Shown here: in pieces, positions 24,135-30,992 of the stretch | How positions within the stretch are numbered: the stretch's first letter is position 1 | Layout of the letters: each line of letters opens with the position of its first letter | DNA from: Microbacteriaceae bacterium PS02343 | GTDB taxonomy: Bacteria; Actinomycetota; Actinomycetes; Actinomycetales; Microbacteriaceae | Direction of reading: 5' to 3' | DNA: 49,157 bases | NCBI GenBank assembly: GCA_029959365.1 | Contig: JASCOA010000010.1 | Coordinates: 1 to 49,157 of the forward strand | Made by a program: the position numbers and the translations under genes | Notes under the pieces: generated by a model | Told to the model about the DNA's origin: nothing | Database searches by the model: none | Seen by the model: the letters and a program-made list of their open reading frames with translations, nothing else

Positions 24135-24734
24135 TTGTCCCGCTACCTGTACCTGGTCCGCCACGGCGAGCAGCTCGATGCCGAGCACGGCCTGCCCGAC
24201 GGCCCCCTGTCCCCGCGCGGCCGCCGCCAGGCGGAGGCGATCGCCAGCCGGCTCTCCGGCATCCCCTTCACCCGCGCCTGGCACTCGCCGCTCGAGCGCG
24301 CCGAGGAGACGGCGCGCATCATGACGCAGCGGATGCCCGCCCTCGAGAGCGAGCCCAGCTCGCTGCTCATGGACTGCATCCCCTCCGGCCCGCCGCCGTC
24401 GACGAACGCCTGGGACGCCTTCTTCGGCAGCATCTCCGAGGCGCAGATCGCCGCAGGCCAGGCGCAGATGGCGGATGCGGCGAGCGAGTTCCTGACCCCG
24501 GCGCTCGGCGAGAACCACGAGCTGATCATCACGCACAACTTCGTGATCTCCTGGATCGTGCGCGAGGTGCTCGAGGCGCCGTCCTGGCGCTGGATGGGCC
24601 TCAACCAGGCCAACTGCGGGCTCACGATCGTGCGCATCCGCTCGACCAAGCCGAACGCGCTCATCGCGCACAACGACCTCGGCCACCTGCCGGTCGAGCT
24701 GCGCACGGGCGAGCCGGTCGTGCAGCCCTACTGA
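24135..24734 (+). CDS. Histidine phosphatase family protein
   Basis: A phosphoglycerate-mutase-like protein of 199 residues. The phosphohistidine motif is RHG in YLYLVRHGEQ near residue 9, with the second histidine in ITHNFVISW and a substrate-pocket segment WHSPLERAEETA. The TTG at 24135 was chosen because it precedes the conserved SRYLYLVRHGE and has GAGGAGA upstream. Whether it acts on a sugar phosphate, nucleotide or protein cannot be said. It is convergent with the GNAT gene, 7 nt apart at the stops. Confidence 0.88.
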   Translation: MSRYLYLVRHGEQLDAEHGLPDGPLSPRGRRQAEAIASRLSGIPFTRAWHSPLERAEETARIMTQRMPALESEPSSLLMDCIPSGPPPSTNAWDAFFGSISEAQIAAGQAQMADAASEFLTPALGENHELIITHNFVISWIVREVLEAPSWRWMGLNQANCGLTIVRIRSTKPNALIAHNDLGHLPVELRTGEPVVQPY

Positions 24735-24741
24735 CTCGGGC

Positions 24742-25209
24742 TCAGAGCCGCTTGGCGTACCAGTTCGTCGCGTTCGGGTTGTCGTTGTACGCCTCGATGC
24801 CGAGGTAACCGGCTCCGGCGTAGAGCCCCGCGGCCGCCGCGAGCGAGGCGTTCGTGTCGAGCACCATCTCCTCGGCGCCGAGCTCGGCGGCCCGCCGCTC
24901 GAGCTCGAGCAGCAGGGCCTTGCCGAGGCCGCGCCCGCGAGTGCGCTCCTGCAGCCAGAGGTGCTTCACCTCGTAGCGCACGGCGCCGTCGGGGCCGGGC
25001 TCGATACGCCGCACGCCGCCGCAGCCGACCGCGTCGTCGCCGTCCTCGACCACGAGGAACAGGCCCGCCGGCGGCTCGAAGGCCGAACGCGCCGGGCGCA
25101 CGGTCGTGTACGTCCCACCGGTGAACCCGAGCTCGCGGCTCGTGAAGTACTCGGTGAGCAGCCCGGCGCTCAGCGGATGGTCGACGGGCAGTGCGCGGAA
25201 GGTCGGCAT
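24742..25209 (-). CDS. GNAT family N-acetyltransferase
   Basis: A 155-residue acetyltransferase with the acetyl-CoA pyrophosphate loop RTRGRGLGKALLLELE and a C-terminal NASLAAAAGLYAGAGYLGIEAYN motif, typical of small GNATs. The acceptor is unknown. A TAATCT -10 box sits 6 nt before the ATG, pointing to a leaderless transcript. It is divergent from dapB with 39 bp between start codons, so the two promoters overlap. Confidence 0.88.
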   Translation of the reverse strand: MPTFRALPVDHPLSAGLLTEYFTSRELGFTGGTYTTVRPARSAFEPPAGLFLVVEDGDDAVGCGGVRRIEPGPDGAVRYEVKHLWLQERTRGRGLGKALLLELERRAAELGAEEMVLDTNASLAAAAGLYAGAGYLGIEAYNDNPNATNWYAKRL

Positions 25210-25215
25210 GCCACC

Positions 25216-25221
25216 AGATTA
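25216..25221 (-). promoter_or_regulatory. -10 box, leaderless promoter of GNAT gene
   Basis: TAATCT on the minus strand, 6 nt from the ATG at 25209. Confidence 0.55.
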
Positions 25222-25236
25222 CGAGCCGCCGATCGC

Positions 25237-25242
25237 TAGGGT
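25237..25242 (+). promoter_or_regulatory. dapB: -10 box, leaderless promoter of dapB
   Basis: TAGGGT, 6 nt from the ATG at 25249. It overlaps the region the GNAT promoter needs. Confidence 0.6.
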
Positions 25243-25248
25243 GGACCC

Positions 25249-25977
25249 ATGACGACGACCGTGGCCCTCGCGGGCGCCTCCGGCCGCATGGGCCGCCTCG
25301 CCGAGACCGTGATCGAGCGGATGCACGGGGTCGAGATCACCGCTCGGCTCGGTTCCGCCGACGCCCCGGACGCCATGCTCGGCGCCGACCTGCTGCTCGA
25401 TTTCACGCTGCCCCACATCAGCCCCGAGCTGGTCGAGTTCGCGCTGCAGCACGGCCTGAACGTGGTGGTCGGCACGAGCGGATGGTCGGCCGACCGCCTC
25501 AGCAAGCTCGAGCGCACCCTCTCCGGCCTGCCCGAGCGCGGCGCCATCGTCATCCCCAACTTCTCGGTGGGCTCCGTGCTGGCGACCTCGTTCGCGGCGC
25601 AGGCGGCTCGCTTCTTCGACTCCGCGGAGATCATCGAGGCGCACCACGCCGGCAAGGTCGACTCGCCGTCGGGCACCGCGGTGCGCACGGCGGAGCTCAT
25701 GGCCGAGGCCCGCGCCGAGCTCGGCCCCGTCTCGGCGCCGCACAGCGACCAGCGCGCCCGGGGTCAGCTCGTCGGCGGCATCCCGGTGCACAGCCAGCGG
25801 CTCACCGGCGTCGTCGCCGAGCAGCAGGTCGTGCTCGGCGGCACGGGCGAGCTGCTGCGCATCTCGCACCAGACCATCTCGCCCTCCTCCTACGAGGCCG
25901 GCATCCGCCTCGCGATCGAGCGGGCTCCCGAGTCGACCGGCCTCACCGTGGGGCTCGACCGCCTGCTCGGCCTCTGA
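25249..25977 (+). CDS. dapB: 4-hydroxy-tetrahydrodipicolinate reductase
   Basis: Reduces the product of DapA in lysine and diaminopimelate synthesis. The 242 residues show the nucleotide-binding GASGRMGR (9-16), the GTSGW loop (75-79), PNFSVG and the catalytic/substrate motif EAHHAGKVDSPSGTA (130-144) with H132, H133 and K136. Length is normal. dapA lies 4 kb downstream and dapF 19 kb downstream, so three dap genes share this window but not an operon. Confidence 0.96.
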   Translation: MTTTVALAGASGRMGRLAETVIERMHGVEITARLGSADAPDAMLGADLLLDFTLPHISPELVEFALQHGLNVVVGTSGWSADRLSKLERTLSGLPERGAIVIPNFSVGSVLATSFAAQAARFFDSAEIIEAHHAGKVDSPSGTAVRTAELMAEARAELGPVSAPHSDQRARGQLVGGIPVHSQRLTGVVAEQQVVLGGTGELLRISHQTISPSSYEAGIRLAIERAPESTGLTVGLDRLLGL

Positions 25978-26008
25978 TGCCGACCCCGCGCATCCGCTCG
26001 GTGCCCGC

Positions 26009-26461
26009 GTGAGCGGCTCGGCCCGCGGCACGATCATCGGCGTCGTCGTCATGTCGGCACTGCTGGCGCTCTACCTCGCGTTGGCGGGGTGGCGTGCGAT
26101 CGCGCTGCTCGGCTCGGGCGAGGCGCTCGCCACCGTGTTCGGCATCGCGCTGCTCGTGCTGCCCCTCATCGGCGCCTGGGGGCTCGTCGTCGAGCTGCGC
26201 TTCGGCCTGCGCAGCGCGCGGCTGAGCCGCGCGCTCGGCGCCGAGGGCGGTCTGCCCGAGCAGCCGTCGAGCCCGCAGCCGAGCGGTCGGGTCGATCGCG
26301 ACGCGGCGGATGCCGAGTTCCCGCGCTACGCGGCCGAGGCGGAGGAGCACCCGGGGGACTGGCGCGCCTGGTTCCGTCTGGGCCTCGCCTACGACGCGGC
26401 GGGCGATCGGCGTCGCGCGCGGCGCGCGGTGCGCCACGCGATCGCGCTCGAGCGCGGCTGA
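26009..26461 (+). CDS. Small membrane protein with a C-terminal TPR-like segment
   Basis: A 150-residue protein with two N-terminal membrane helices (about 8-28 and 40-64), a Pro/Ser linker, and a soluble C terminus. The segment WRAWFRLGLAYDAAGDRRRARRAVRHAIALE fits one TPR unit. GTG 26009 follows dapB by 31 nt and has no clear ribosome binding site, so expression probably depends on dapB transcription. A hypothetical protein commonly seen downstream of dapB in this bacterial group; function unknown. Confidence 0.75.
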   Translation: MSGSARGTIIGVVVMSALLALYLALAGWRAIALLGSGEALATVFGIALLVLPLIGAWGLVVELRFGLRSARLSRALGAEGGLPEQPSSPQPSGRVDRDAADAEFPRYAAEAEEHPGDWRAWFRLGLAYDAAGDRRRARRAVRHAIALERG

Positions 26462-26493
26462 GGCGCCGCGCGCTCGATCAGCCGCGGGGCCGC

Positions 26494-27426
26494 TCAGCGC
26501 AGCTCGGACGCCAACGCGTCGACCGCGTCCTCGGCGGTCTCGTGCCGGAACACGAAGCCGTCCTCGAGCAGCCGCTTGGGCATCACCTTCTGGCTCGAGA
26601 GCAGCAGCTCGCGCGCGTCCTGCAGGGCCAGGTCGATGATCGCCTCGGGCACCCGCAGCGCGTAGGGGCGGTGCAGGTCGCGGGCGAGGCGCCTGGTGAT
26701 CCGGTCCGCCGTCGAGGGCGTCGGACCGACCAGGTTGACGGGGCCGTCGAGCTCCGAGTGCAGCAGCAGGTGCAGGATCGCCTCGATCTCGTCGTGCAGG
26801 CTGATCCACGGCCAGTGCTGGCCGCCGGTGCCGAGCCGGCTCGCGAGGCCGAGCTTGGTGAGGGGGATGAGCGGGCCGACGGCGCCGCCCTCCGGCCCGA
26901 ACACGAGCCCGGTGCGGAAGGTGACCGTGCGGGTCTTCTCCGGGGCGATCACGGTCGCGCCCTCCCACGCCTCGACCACGTCGGCGAGGAAGCCCTCGCC
27001 GCGGGCAGAGTCCTCGTCGAGGCGCTCCGCGGGCCGGTCGCCGTAGAAGCCCACCGCGGAGGCGGAGAGGAAGGTCTTCGGGGGAGCGCCGGCCATCGAC
27101 ATGGCCTCGGCGAGCGTGCGCGTGGCCTGCACACGCGAGTCGAGCATCCGGCGCTTGCGGCCCGGCGTCCAGGGCAGCTGCCCGAGCGGCGAGCCGGAGA
27201 GGTTGATCACGGCGTCGACGGTGTCGATCAGGCCGTGGTCGAGCATCCGGGCGTTGGGCGCCCAGTTGAACTCGTCGGGGCCCTGCGGGGTGCCGCGCAC
27301 GAGCCGCAGCACGGTGTGGCCCTCCTCCTCGAGCCGTCGGCGCAGCGCCGTGCCGATGAAACCGCTGGCGCCCGAGATCAGGATGCGCTGCGGAGCGGAG
27401 GAGGGGCGCGTGGAGGAAGAGGTCAC
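26494..27426 (-). CDS. TIGR01777-type epimerase (SDR, SulA/YfcH-like)
   Basis: A 310-residue extended short-chain dehydrogenase fold. The NAD(P)-binding motif is SGASGFIG near 18-25, followed by VINLSGSPL, SASAVGFYGD with the YxxxK region altered as in this family, and a C-terminal DUF1731-like segment (ALQDARELLLSSQKVMPKRLLEDGFVF). The substrate is unknown. The start is GTG 27426; a likely -10 (TAGGGT on the minus strand, near 27525) lies about 95 nt upstream. It is convergent with the TPR gene. Confidence 0.85.
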   Translation of the reverse strand: MTSSSTRPSSAPQRILISGASGFIGTALRRRLEEEGHTVLRLVRGTPQGPDEFNWAPNARMLDHGLIDTVDAVINLSGSPLGQLPWTPGRKRRMLDSRVQATRTLAEAMSMAGAPPKTFLSASAVGFYGDRPAERLDEDSARGEGFLADVVEAWEGATVIAPEKTRTVTFRTGLVFGPEGGAVGPLIPLTKLGLASRLGTGGQHWPWISLHDEIEAILHLLLHSELDGPVNLVGPTPSTADRITRRLARDLHRPYALRVPEAIIDLALQDARELLLSSQKVMPKRLLEDGFVFRHETAEDAVDALASELR

Positions 27427-27584
27427 AGTCAGGCCGGATTCGCGTCGGTGATGATCGGGGCGACCGCGCGAACTCGGGCGCCCGCTGCCGTCACGGGCCG
27501 TACCTCATCGCTCGGAGGCCTTCACCCTAGGCCACCGACCCGGGCCGCCCCCGCAGGCCGGCGGCGCGCCTGCGCCCGGTCCGC

Positions 27585-27633
27585 CCTCGGCTCCGCCGCG
27601 GAGGCGATGGGCCCGCAGGAGGGCCCGCCGAGG
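27585..27633 (-). terminator. Branched hairpin after DUF4395 gene
   Basis: A 7-bp outer stem (CCTCGGC 27585-27591 with GCCGAGG 27627-27633) encloses two small hairpins (CTCCG/CGGAG and GGGCCC/GGGCCC). It begins 1 nt past the DUF4395 stop on the minus strand. Confidence 0.45.
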
Positions 27634-27634
27634 C

Positions 27635-28114
27635 TCAGGCCGCCGCTCGCCTCCGACCGAGCAGGCCCGTGCGCAGGAGCAGCGCGAAGATCCAGCAGCC
27701 CAGGCAGAAGCCGACGACGGCGTTGAGCAGCGCCGCGACGAGCGCGAGCCCGGCCGCCACGGCGATCGCGCCCGGCACCCCGACGAGGTGCAGCACGAGG
27801 CCGAGGCTCGTGATGACGGCGCCGACCCCCTGCGCGAAGGTCGGCGCCGCCGGGTCCTCCAGCTCGGCGGGCGGCGCGAGCCGGGGTCGTACGAGGCGGG
27901 CGAAGAGCAGTCCCCAGGGGTGGCGACGGATGCCGGCGAGCGCGCCCCACCAGAACAGCGCGGCGAGCCCGGCCAGCAGCAGGAACGAGGGGTCGGAGGC
28001 CGAGCCCGGGGAGCCGCCGGTCAGCGCGAGCAGCAGCACCGCGATGAGCAGCGCCGAGGTGATGGACGCGCCGAAGCGCGGTCCGCGGGGGTCGATGCCG
28101 TTCGCGGTGCTCAT
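27635..28114 (-). CDS. DUF4395 family membrane protein
   Basis: A 159-residue protein with about four membrane helices. The DUF4395 features are the MSTANGIDPRGPRFGASITS start, the central RLVRPRLAPPAELEDPAAPTFAQGVG loop, and a cysteine pair in VVGFCLGCWIFALL near the C terminus. The FCLGC pair in the membrane and the preceding thioredoxin-like gene (ATGA overlap) suggest a membrane redox relay, perhaps of the DsbD/MauD kind. That role is inference. Length and composition are normal for the family. Confidence 0.85.
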   Translation of the reverse strand: MSTANGIDPRGPRFGASITSALLIAVLLLALTGGSPGSASDPSFLLLAGLAALFWWGALAGIRRHPWGLLFARLVRPRLAPPAELEDPAAPTFAQGVGAVITSLGLVLHLVGVPGAIAVAAGLALVAALLNAVVGFCLGCWIFALLLRTGLLGRRRAAA

Positions 28115-28530
28115 GCGGTCTCCAGGACGCGGTCGAGCTGCTGGCGCAGCGCTGCGGGCTCGGGCACGCCCGCGATCCGGGCGCGGGGTGCGCCGGTGCG
28201 GTCGAGCACGATGGTCGTGGGGGTCTGCAGCACGGCGAAGCGCTCCACGATGGCCGGATGCGCCTCGAGGTCGACGTCGAACCGCCGGTCGTCGGGCCCG
28301 AGCGCGCCGTCGAGCACGCGCCGCGCCGCGGGGCAGCGACCGCACGTGCGGGTCGTGAGCAGCAGCAGCGTGAGCCCGGGCGCGAAATCCCGGACGCCGA
28401 CCTCCGCGGGAGTCAGGACCGGCCCTGAGACGGTGCGCGCACTGCCCTGCGAGCGCTGCCAGAGCGCACCGATCACCAGGGCGACGGCGATGACGCCGGC
28501 GACGATCGCGAGGGCCTGGGGCAGCGGCAT
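28111..28530 (-). CDS. Membrane-anchored thioredoxin-like protein
   Basis: A 139-residue protein with one N-terminal helix (about 5-24) and an extracytoplasmic thioredoxin fold with active site C63-GR-C66 (TTRTCGRCPAARRVL) and the cis-proline loop QTPTTIVLD. It resembles TlpA/ResA-type proteins. It is first in a two-gene operon with DUF4395 (4-nt overlap). A TACGCT -10 lies 6 nt before the ATG, so the mRNA is probably leaderless. It is divergent from thyX. Confidence 0.85.
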   Translation of the reverse strand: MPLPQALAIVAGVIAVALVIGALWQRSQGSARTVSGPVLTPAEVGVRDFAPGLTLLLLTTRTCGRCPAARRVLDGALGPDDRRFDVDLEAHPAIVERFAVLQTPTTIVLDRTGAPRARIAGVPEPAALRQQLDRVLETA

Positions 28531-28536
28531 GGGAGG

Positions 28537-28542
28537 AGCGTA
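28537..28542 (-). promoter_or_regulatory. -10 box, leaderless promoter of thioredoxin/DUF4395 operon
   Basis: TACGCT on the minus strand, 6 nt from the ATG at 28530. Confidence 0.55.
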
Positions 28543-28587
28543 GATCCGCGCGCATCCGTTCGTTCGTCTGTGACGGAGCGTGACGGA

Positions 28588-28593
28588 TAAGCT
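28588..28593 (+). promoter_or_regulatory. thyX: -10 box, leaderless promoter of thyX
   Basis: TAAGCT, 8 nt from the GTG at 28602. Confidence 0.5.
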
Positions 28594-28601
28594 CGACCTC
28601 C

Positions 28602-29351
28602 GTGACCCACGAGATCGAGTTCCGCTCCCAGATGACCGTCGAGCTGGTGCGTTCCAGCGCTCAGGATTCGGACGTCATCTTCGCCGCCCGCGTCTCCACG
28701 ATCGGCGAGCAGAGCCTCGAGCAGGACCAGGCCGTCATCGTCGACGCCGAGGCCGCCGAGAAGCAGGCCAAGCGCGATCGGGGCCTCATCAACTACCTCA
28801 TGCGCGATCGTCACGGCTCGCCGTTCGAGCACAACTCGATGACCTTCTACGTGCAGGCGCCGATCTTCGTGTTCCGCGAGTTCATGCGGCACCGCATCGC
28901 CAGCTACAACGAGGAGTCTGGCCGCTACACCGAGCTGCGCCCCGTCTTCTACGTGCCCGCCGAGGACCGCAACCTCGTCCAGCAGGGCAAGCCCGGCGCC
29001 TACGAGTTCCTCCCCGGCACCGCCGAGCAGTCGGCGCTCGTCACCGAGCAGACGAAGGCCGTGTCGGGCGAGGCCTACGCGGCGTACCAGCGGATGCTCG
29101 ATGCCGGCGTCGCCCGCGAGGTCGCGCGCATCGTGCTGCCGCTGAACATCTACTCCTCCATGTACGTGACGATGAACTCGCGCGCGCTCATGAACTTCCT
29201 CAGCCTGCGCACGAAGCACGAGGCGACGACGTTCCCGAGCTTCCCGCAGCGCGAGATCGAGATGGTCGCCGAGCAGATGGAGCGCGAGTGGGAGCGCCTC
29301 ATGCCGCTCACCGCCGCCGCCTTCACCGCGAACGGCCGCGTCGCCCCGTGA
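28602..29351 (+). CDS. thyX: FAD-dependent thymidylate synthase ThyX
   Basis: Methylates dUMP to dTMP using methylenetetrahydrofolate and FAD/NADPH. The 249 residues contain the ThyX signature RHRIASYNEESGRY (96-109), matching RHRxxSxNExSxRY. Length is typical. The start is GTG 28602, with a -10 box but no ribosome binding site. It sits between dapB and dapA as in many actinobacteria. Its stop is convergent with the Nudix gene. No thyA is in the window. Confidence 0.96.
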   Translation: MTHEIEFRSQMTVELVRSSAQDSDVIFAARVSTIGEQSLEQDQAVIVDAEAAEKQAKRDRGLINYLMRDRHGSPFEHNSMTFYVQAPIFVFREFMRHRIASYNEESGRYTELRPVFYVPAEDRNLVQQGKPGAYEFLPGTAEQSALVTEQTKAVSGEAYAAYQRMLDAGVAREVARIVLPLNIYSSMYVTMNSRALMNFLSLRTKHEATTFPSFPQREIEMVAEQMEREWERLMPLTAAAFTANGRVAP

Positions 29352-29894
29352 TCAGGCGAAGCGCCCGAGCCTGATGCCGACGAGCGCGAGCGCCGCGATG
29401 GTCTCCCCGTCGCGGATCGCGCCGTCGGCGATCATCCGCAGCACCGCTGGGAAGGGCACTGCGCGCACCGCGCTGATGCCCTCCTCCGACTGGGTCGCGG
29501 CGGCGTCCGCGGCACGGCGCAGCCCACGGGCCAGGAAGACGTGCTCCGGGGCGTCCGCGATCCCGTTCAGGGCGTCCATCCCGCCGACCCGCTCCCAGAC
29601 GTCCGCCTCGAGACCGGTCTCCTCGAGCAGCTCCCGCCGCGCGGCGACGAGCGGCTCGTCGCCGTCGCTGCCGCCGGCCGGTACCTCGAGCGAGACCCGG
29701 CCGGTCGCGTAGCGCTCCAGCTCGACGAGCATCACGCGGTCCTCCTCGTCGAGCGCGACGATGAACACCGCGTCATGGCGCACCTCGACGACGCCGTAGA
29801 TCCCGGCGCCGTGCGGGCCGCGCACCGCGTCCTCCCGCACCCGGATCCACCGGTTCTCGTAGACCGTCCTCGTACCGTCCGTCCGCCACGCCAT
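29352..29894 (-). CDS. Nudix hydrolase (ADP-ribose pyrophosphatase-like)
   Basis: A 180-residue Nudix hydrolase. The box is AGGSDGDEPLVAARRELLEETGL. The catalytic RELLEE helix is intact, but the loop before it is one residue shorter than the textbook Gx5Ex7REUxEExGU spacing. The preceding VELERYATGRVSLEVPAGG is typical of ADP-sugar pyrophosphatases. Substrate not certain. The leaderless -10 is TAGGGT, 6 nt before the ATG at 29894. It is divergent from dapA with only 34 bp between the starts, and its stop abuts the thyX stop. Confidence 0.87.
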   Translation of the reverse strand: MAWRTDGTRTVYENRWIRVREDAVRGPHGAGIYGVVEVRHDAVFIVALDEEDRVMLVELERYATGRVSLEVPAGGSDGDEPLVAARRELLEETGLEADVWERVGGMDALNGIADAPEHVFLARGLRRAADAAATQSEEGISAVRAVPFPAVLRMIADGAIRDGETIAALALVGIRLGRFA

Positions 29895-29900
29895 GCCGCC

Positions 29901-29906
29901 ACCCTA
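29901..29906 (-). promoter_or_regulatory. -10 box, leaderless promoter of Nudix gene
   Basis: TAGGGT on the minus strand, 6 nt from the ATG at 29894 and only 9 bp from the dapA -10. Confidence 0.55.
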
Positions 29907-29915
29907 GGCGCGCGA

Positions 29916-29921
29916 TAGGCT
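29916..29921 (+). promoter_or_regulatory. dapA: -10 box, leaderless promoter of dapA
   Basis: TAGGCT, 7 nt from the GTG at 29929. Confidence 0.6.
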
Positions 29922-29928
29922 GGCCTCC

Positions 29929-30906
29929 GTGTCCAGCAACGCCAATCCCTTCGGTCAGGTCCTCGTCGCACTCGTGACCCCGTTCACCGCCGACGGCGAG
30001 GTGGACTGGGCCGGCGTCGAGCGGCTCATCGACGACGTCATCGTGCAGGGCGCCGACGGCATCGTCGTCACCGGCACCACGGGCGAGACCAGCACGCTGA
30101 CGGATGCGGAGAAGATCCGCCTCGTCGAGGTCGCGGTGAAGGTCTCCGCGGGCCGCGCGAGGATCACCGCGGGCGGCGGTTCGAACGAGACCGCGCACGC
30201 GATCGAGTACGCGCGCAAGGCCGCTGCGGCCGGCGCCGACGCCAACATGGTGGTCACGCCGTACTACAACAAGCCGACCCAGGCGGGCATCCTCACCCAC
30301 TTCCGCATGATCGCGGATGCGACCGACCTGCCGGTCATCCTCTACGACATCCCCGGCCGCGCCGGCATCCCGATCAGGTACGAGACGATCATCCGGGCCG
30401 CCAAGCACCCGAACATCCGCGCCGTCAAGGACGCGAAGGGCGACTTCGCCGAGGTGAGCCGCGTGCTCAATCAGACCGACCTGCTCTACTTCTCGGGCGA
30501 CGACACCAACGTGCTGCCGCACCTGGCGATCGGCGCCACCGGCCTCATCGGCGTCACCGCGAACGTCGCCGCTAAGCCGTACCGCATCATCGTCGACGCC
30601 GTGAACGCCGGCGATCTGCGCACCGCCACCGCGGCGCACCAGGCGCTCGAGCCCCTCGTGCGCGCCGTCATGACCCACGTGCCCGGCACGGTCGCGGCCA
30701 AGTACATCCTCCACGGACTGCACCGCATCGGCTCGCCGCGCGTGCGGCTGCCGCTGGTCGGCCCCGAGGAGGCCGAGGCCGCGATCATCGAGGACGACCT
30801 CGCGCTCGTGCGCGACATCCCGGGCCTCGACCTCTCCGACTTCCGCCCCGACCGCAACGCGGCCGCGGGCGGCGCGCTGCCGAAGATCGCCGGCACCACC
30901 CGCTGA
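29929..30906 (+). CDS. dapA: 4-hydroxy-tetrahydrodipicolinate synthase
   Basis: Condenses pyruvate and aspartate semialdehyde, the first committed step to lysine and diaminopimelate. The 325-residue TIM barrel has GTTGETSTL (49-57), the tyrosine segment TPYYNKP (110-116), Y139 (LYDIPGR) and the Schiff-base lysine K167 (AVKDAKGD). All are intact. The start is GTG 29929, with no ribosome binding site but a correctly spaced -10. RNase J follows 86 nt downstream; dapA-rnj pairing is usual in actinobacteria. Confidence 0.96.
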   Translation: MSSNANPFGQVLVALVTPFTADGEVDWAGVERLIDDVIVQGADGIVVTGTTGETSTLTDAEKIRLVEVAVKVSAGRARITAGGGSNETAHAIEYARKAAAAGADANMVVTPYYNKPTQAGILTHFRMIADATDLPVILYDIPGRAGIPIRYETIIRAAKHPNIRAVKDAKGDFAEVSRVLNQTDLLYFSGDDTNVLPHLAIGATGLIGVTANVAAKPYRIIVDAVNAGDLRTATAAHQALEPLVRAVMTHVPGTVAAKYILHGLHRIGSPRVRLPLVGPEEAEAAIIEDDLALVRDIPGLDLSDFRPDRNAAAGGALPKIAGTTR

Positions 30907-30992
30907 GCGGGCGGATGCGCACCACAGGACTCACCACCGGGGGCTGACGGCCCCACGACCGCGCGGACTGCGCGCACGACCGATCGGATCCG

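Noticed and set aside
29352-29894. Reading the Nudix gene as a second NrtR-type regulator
   Set aside because: It lacks a C-terminal winged helix and keeps the catalytic RELLEE residues, so an enzyme is more likely.
30940-30954. Terminator after dapA
   Set aside because: GGGGC/GCCCC forms only a 5-bp stem; too weak to call between two genes likely to be cotranscribed.
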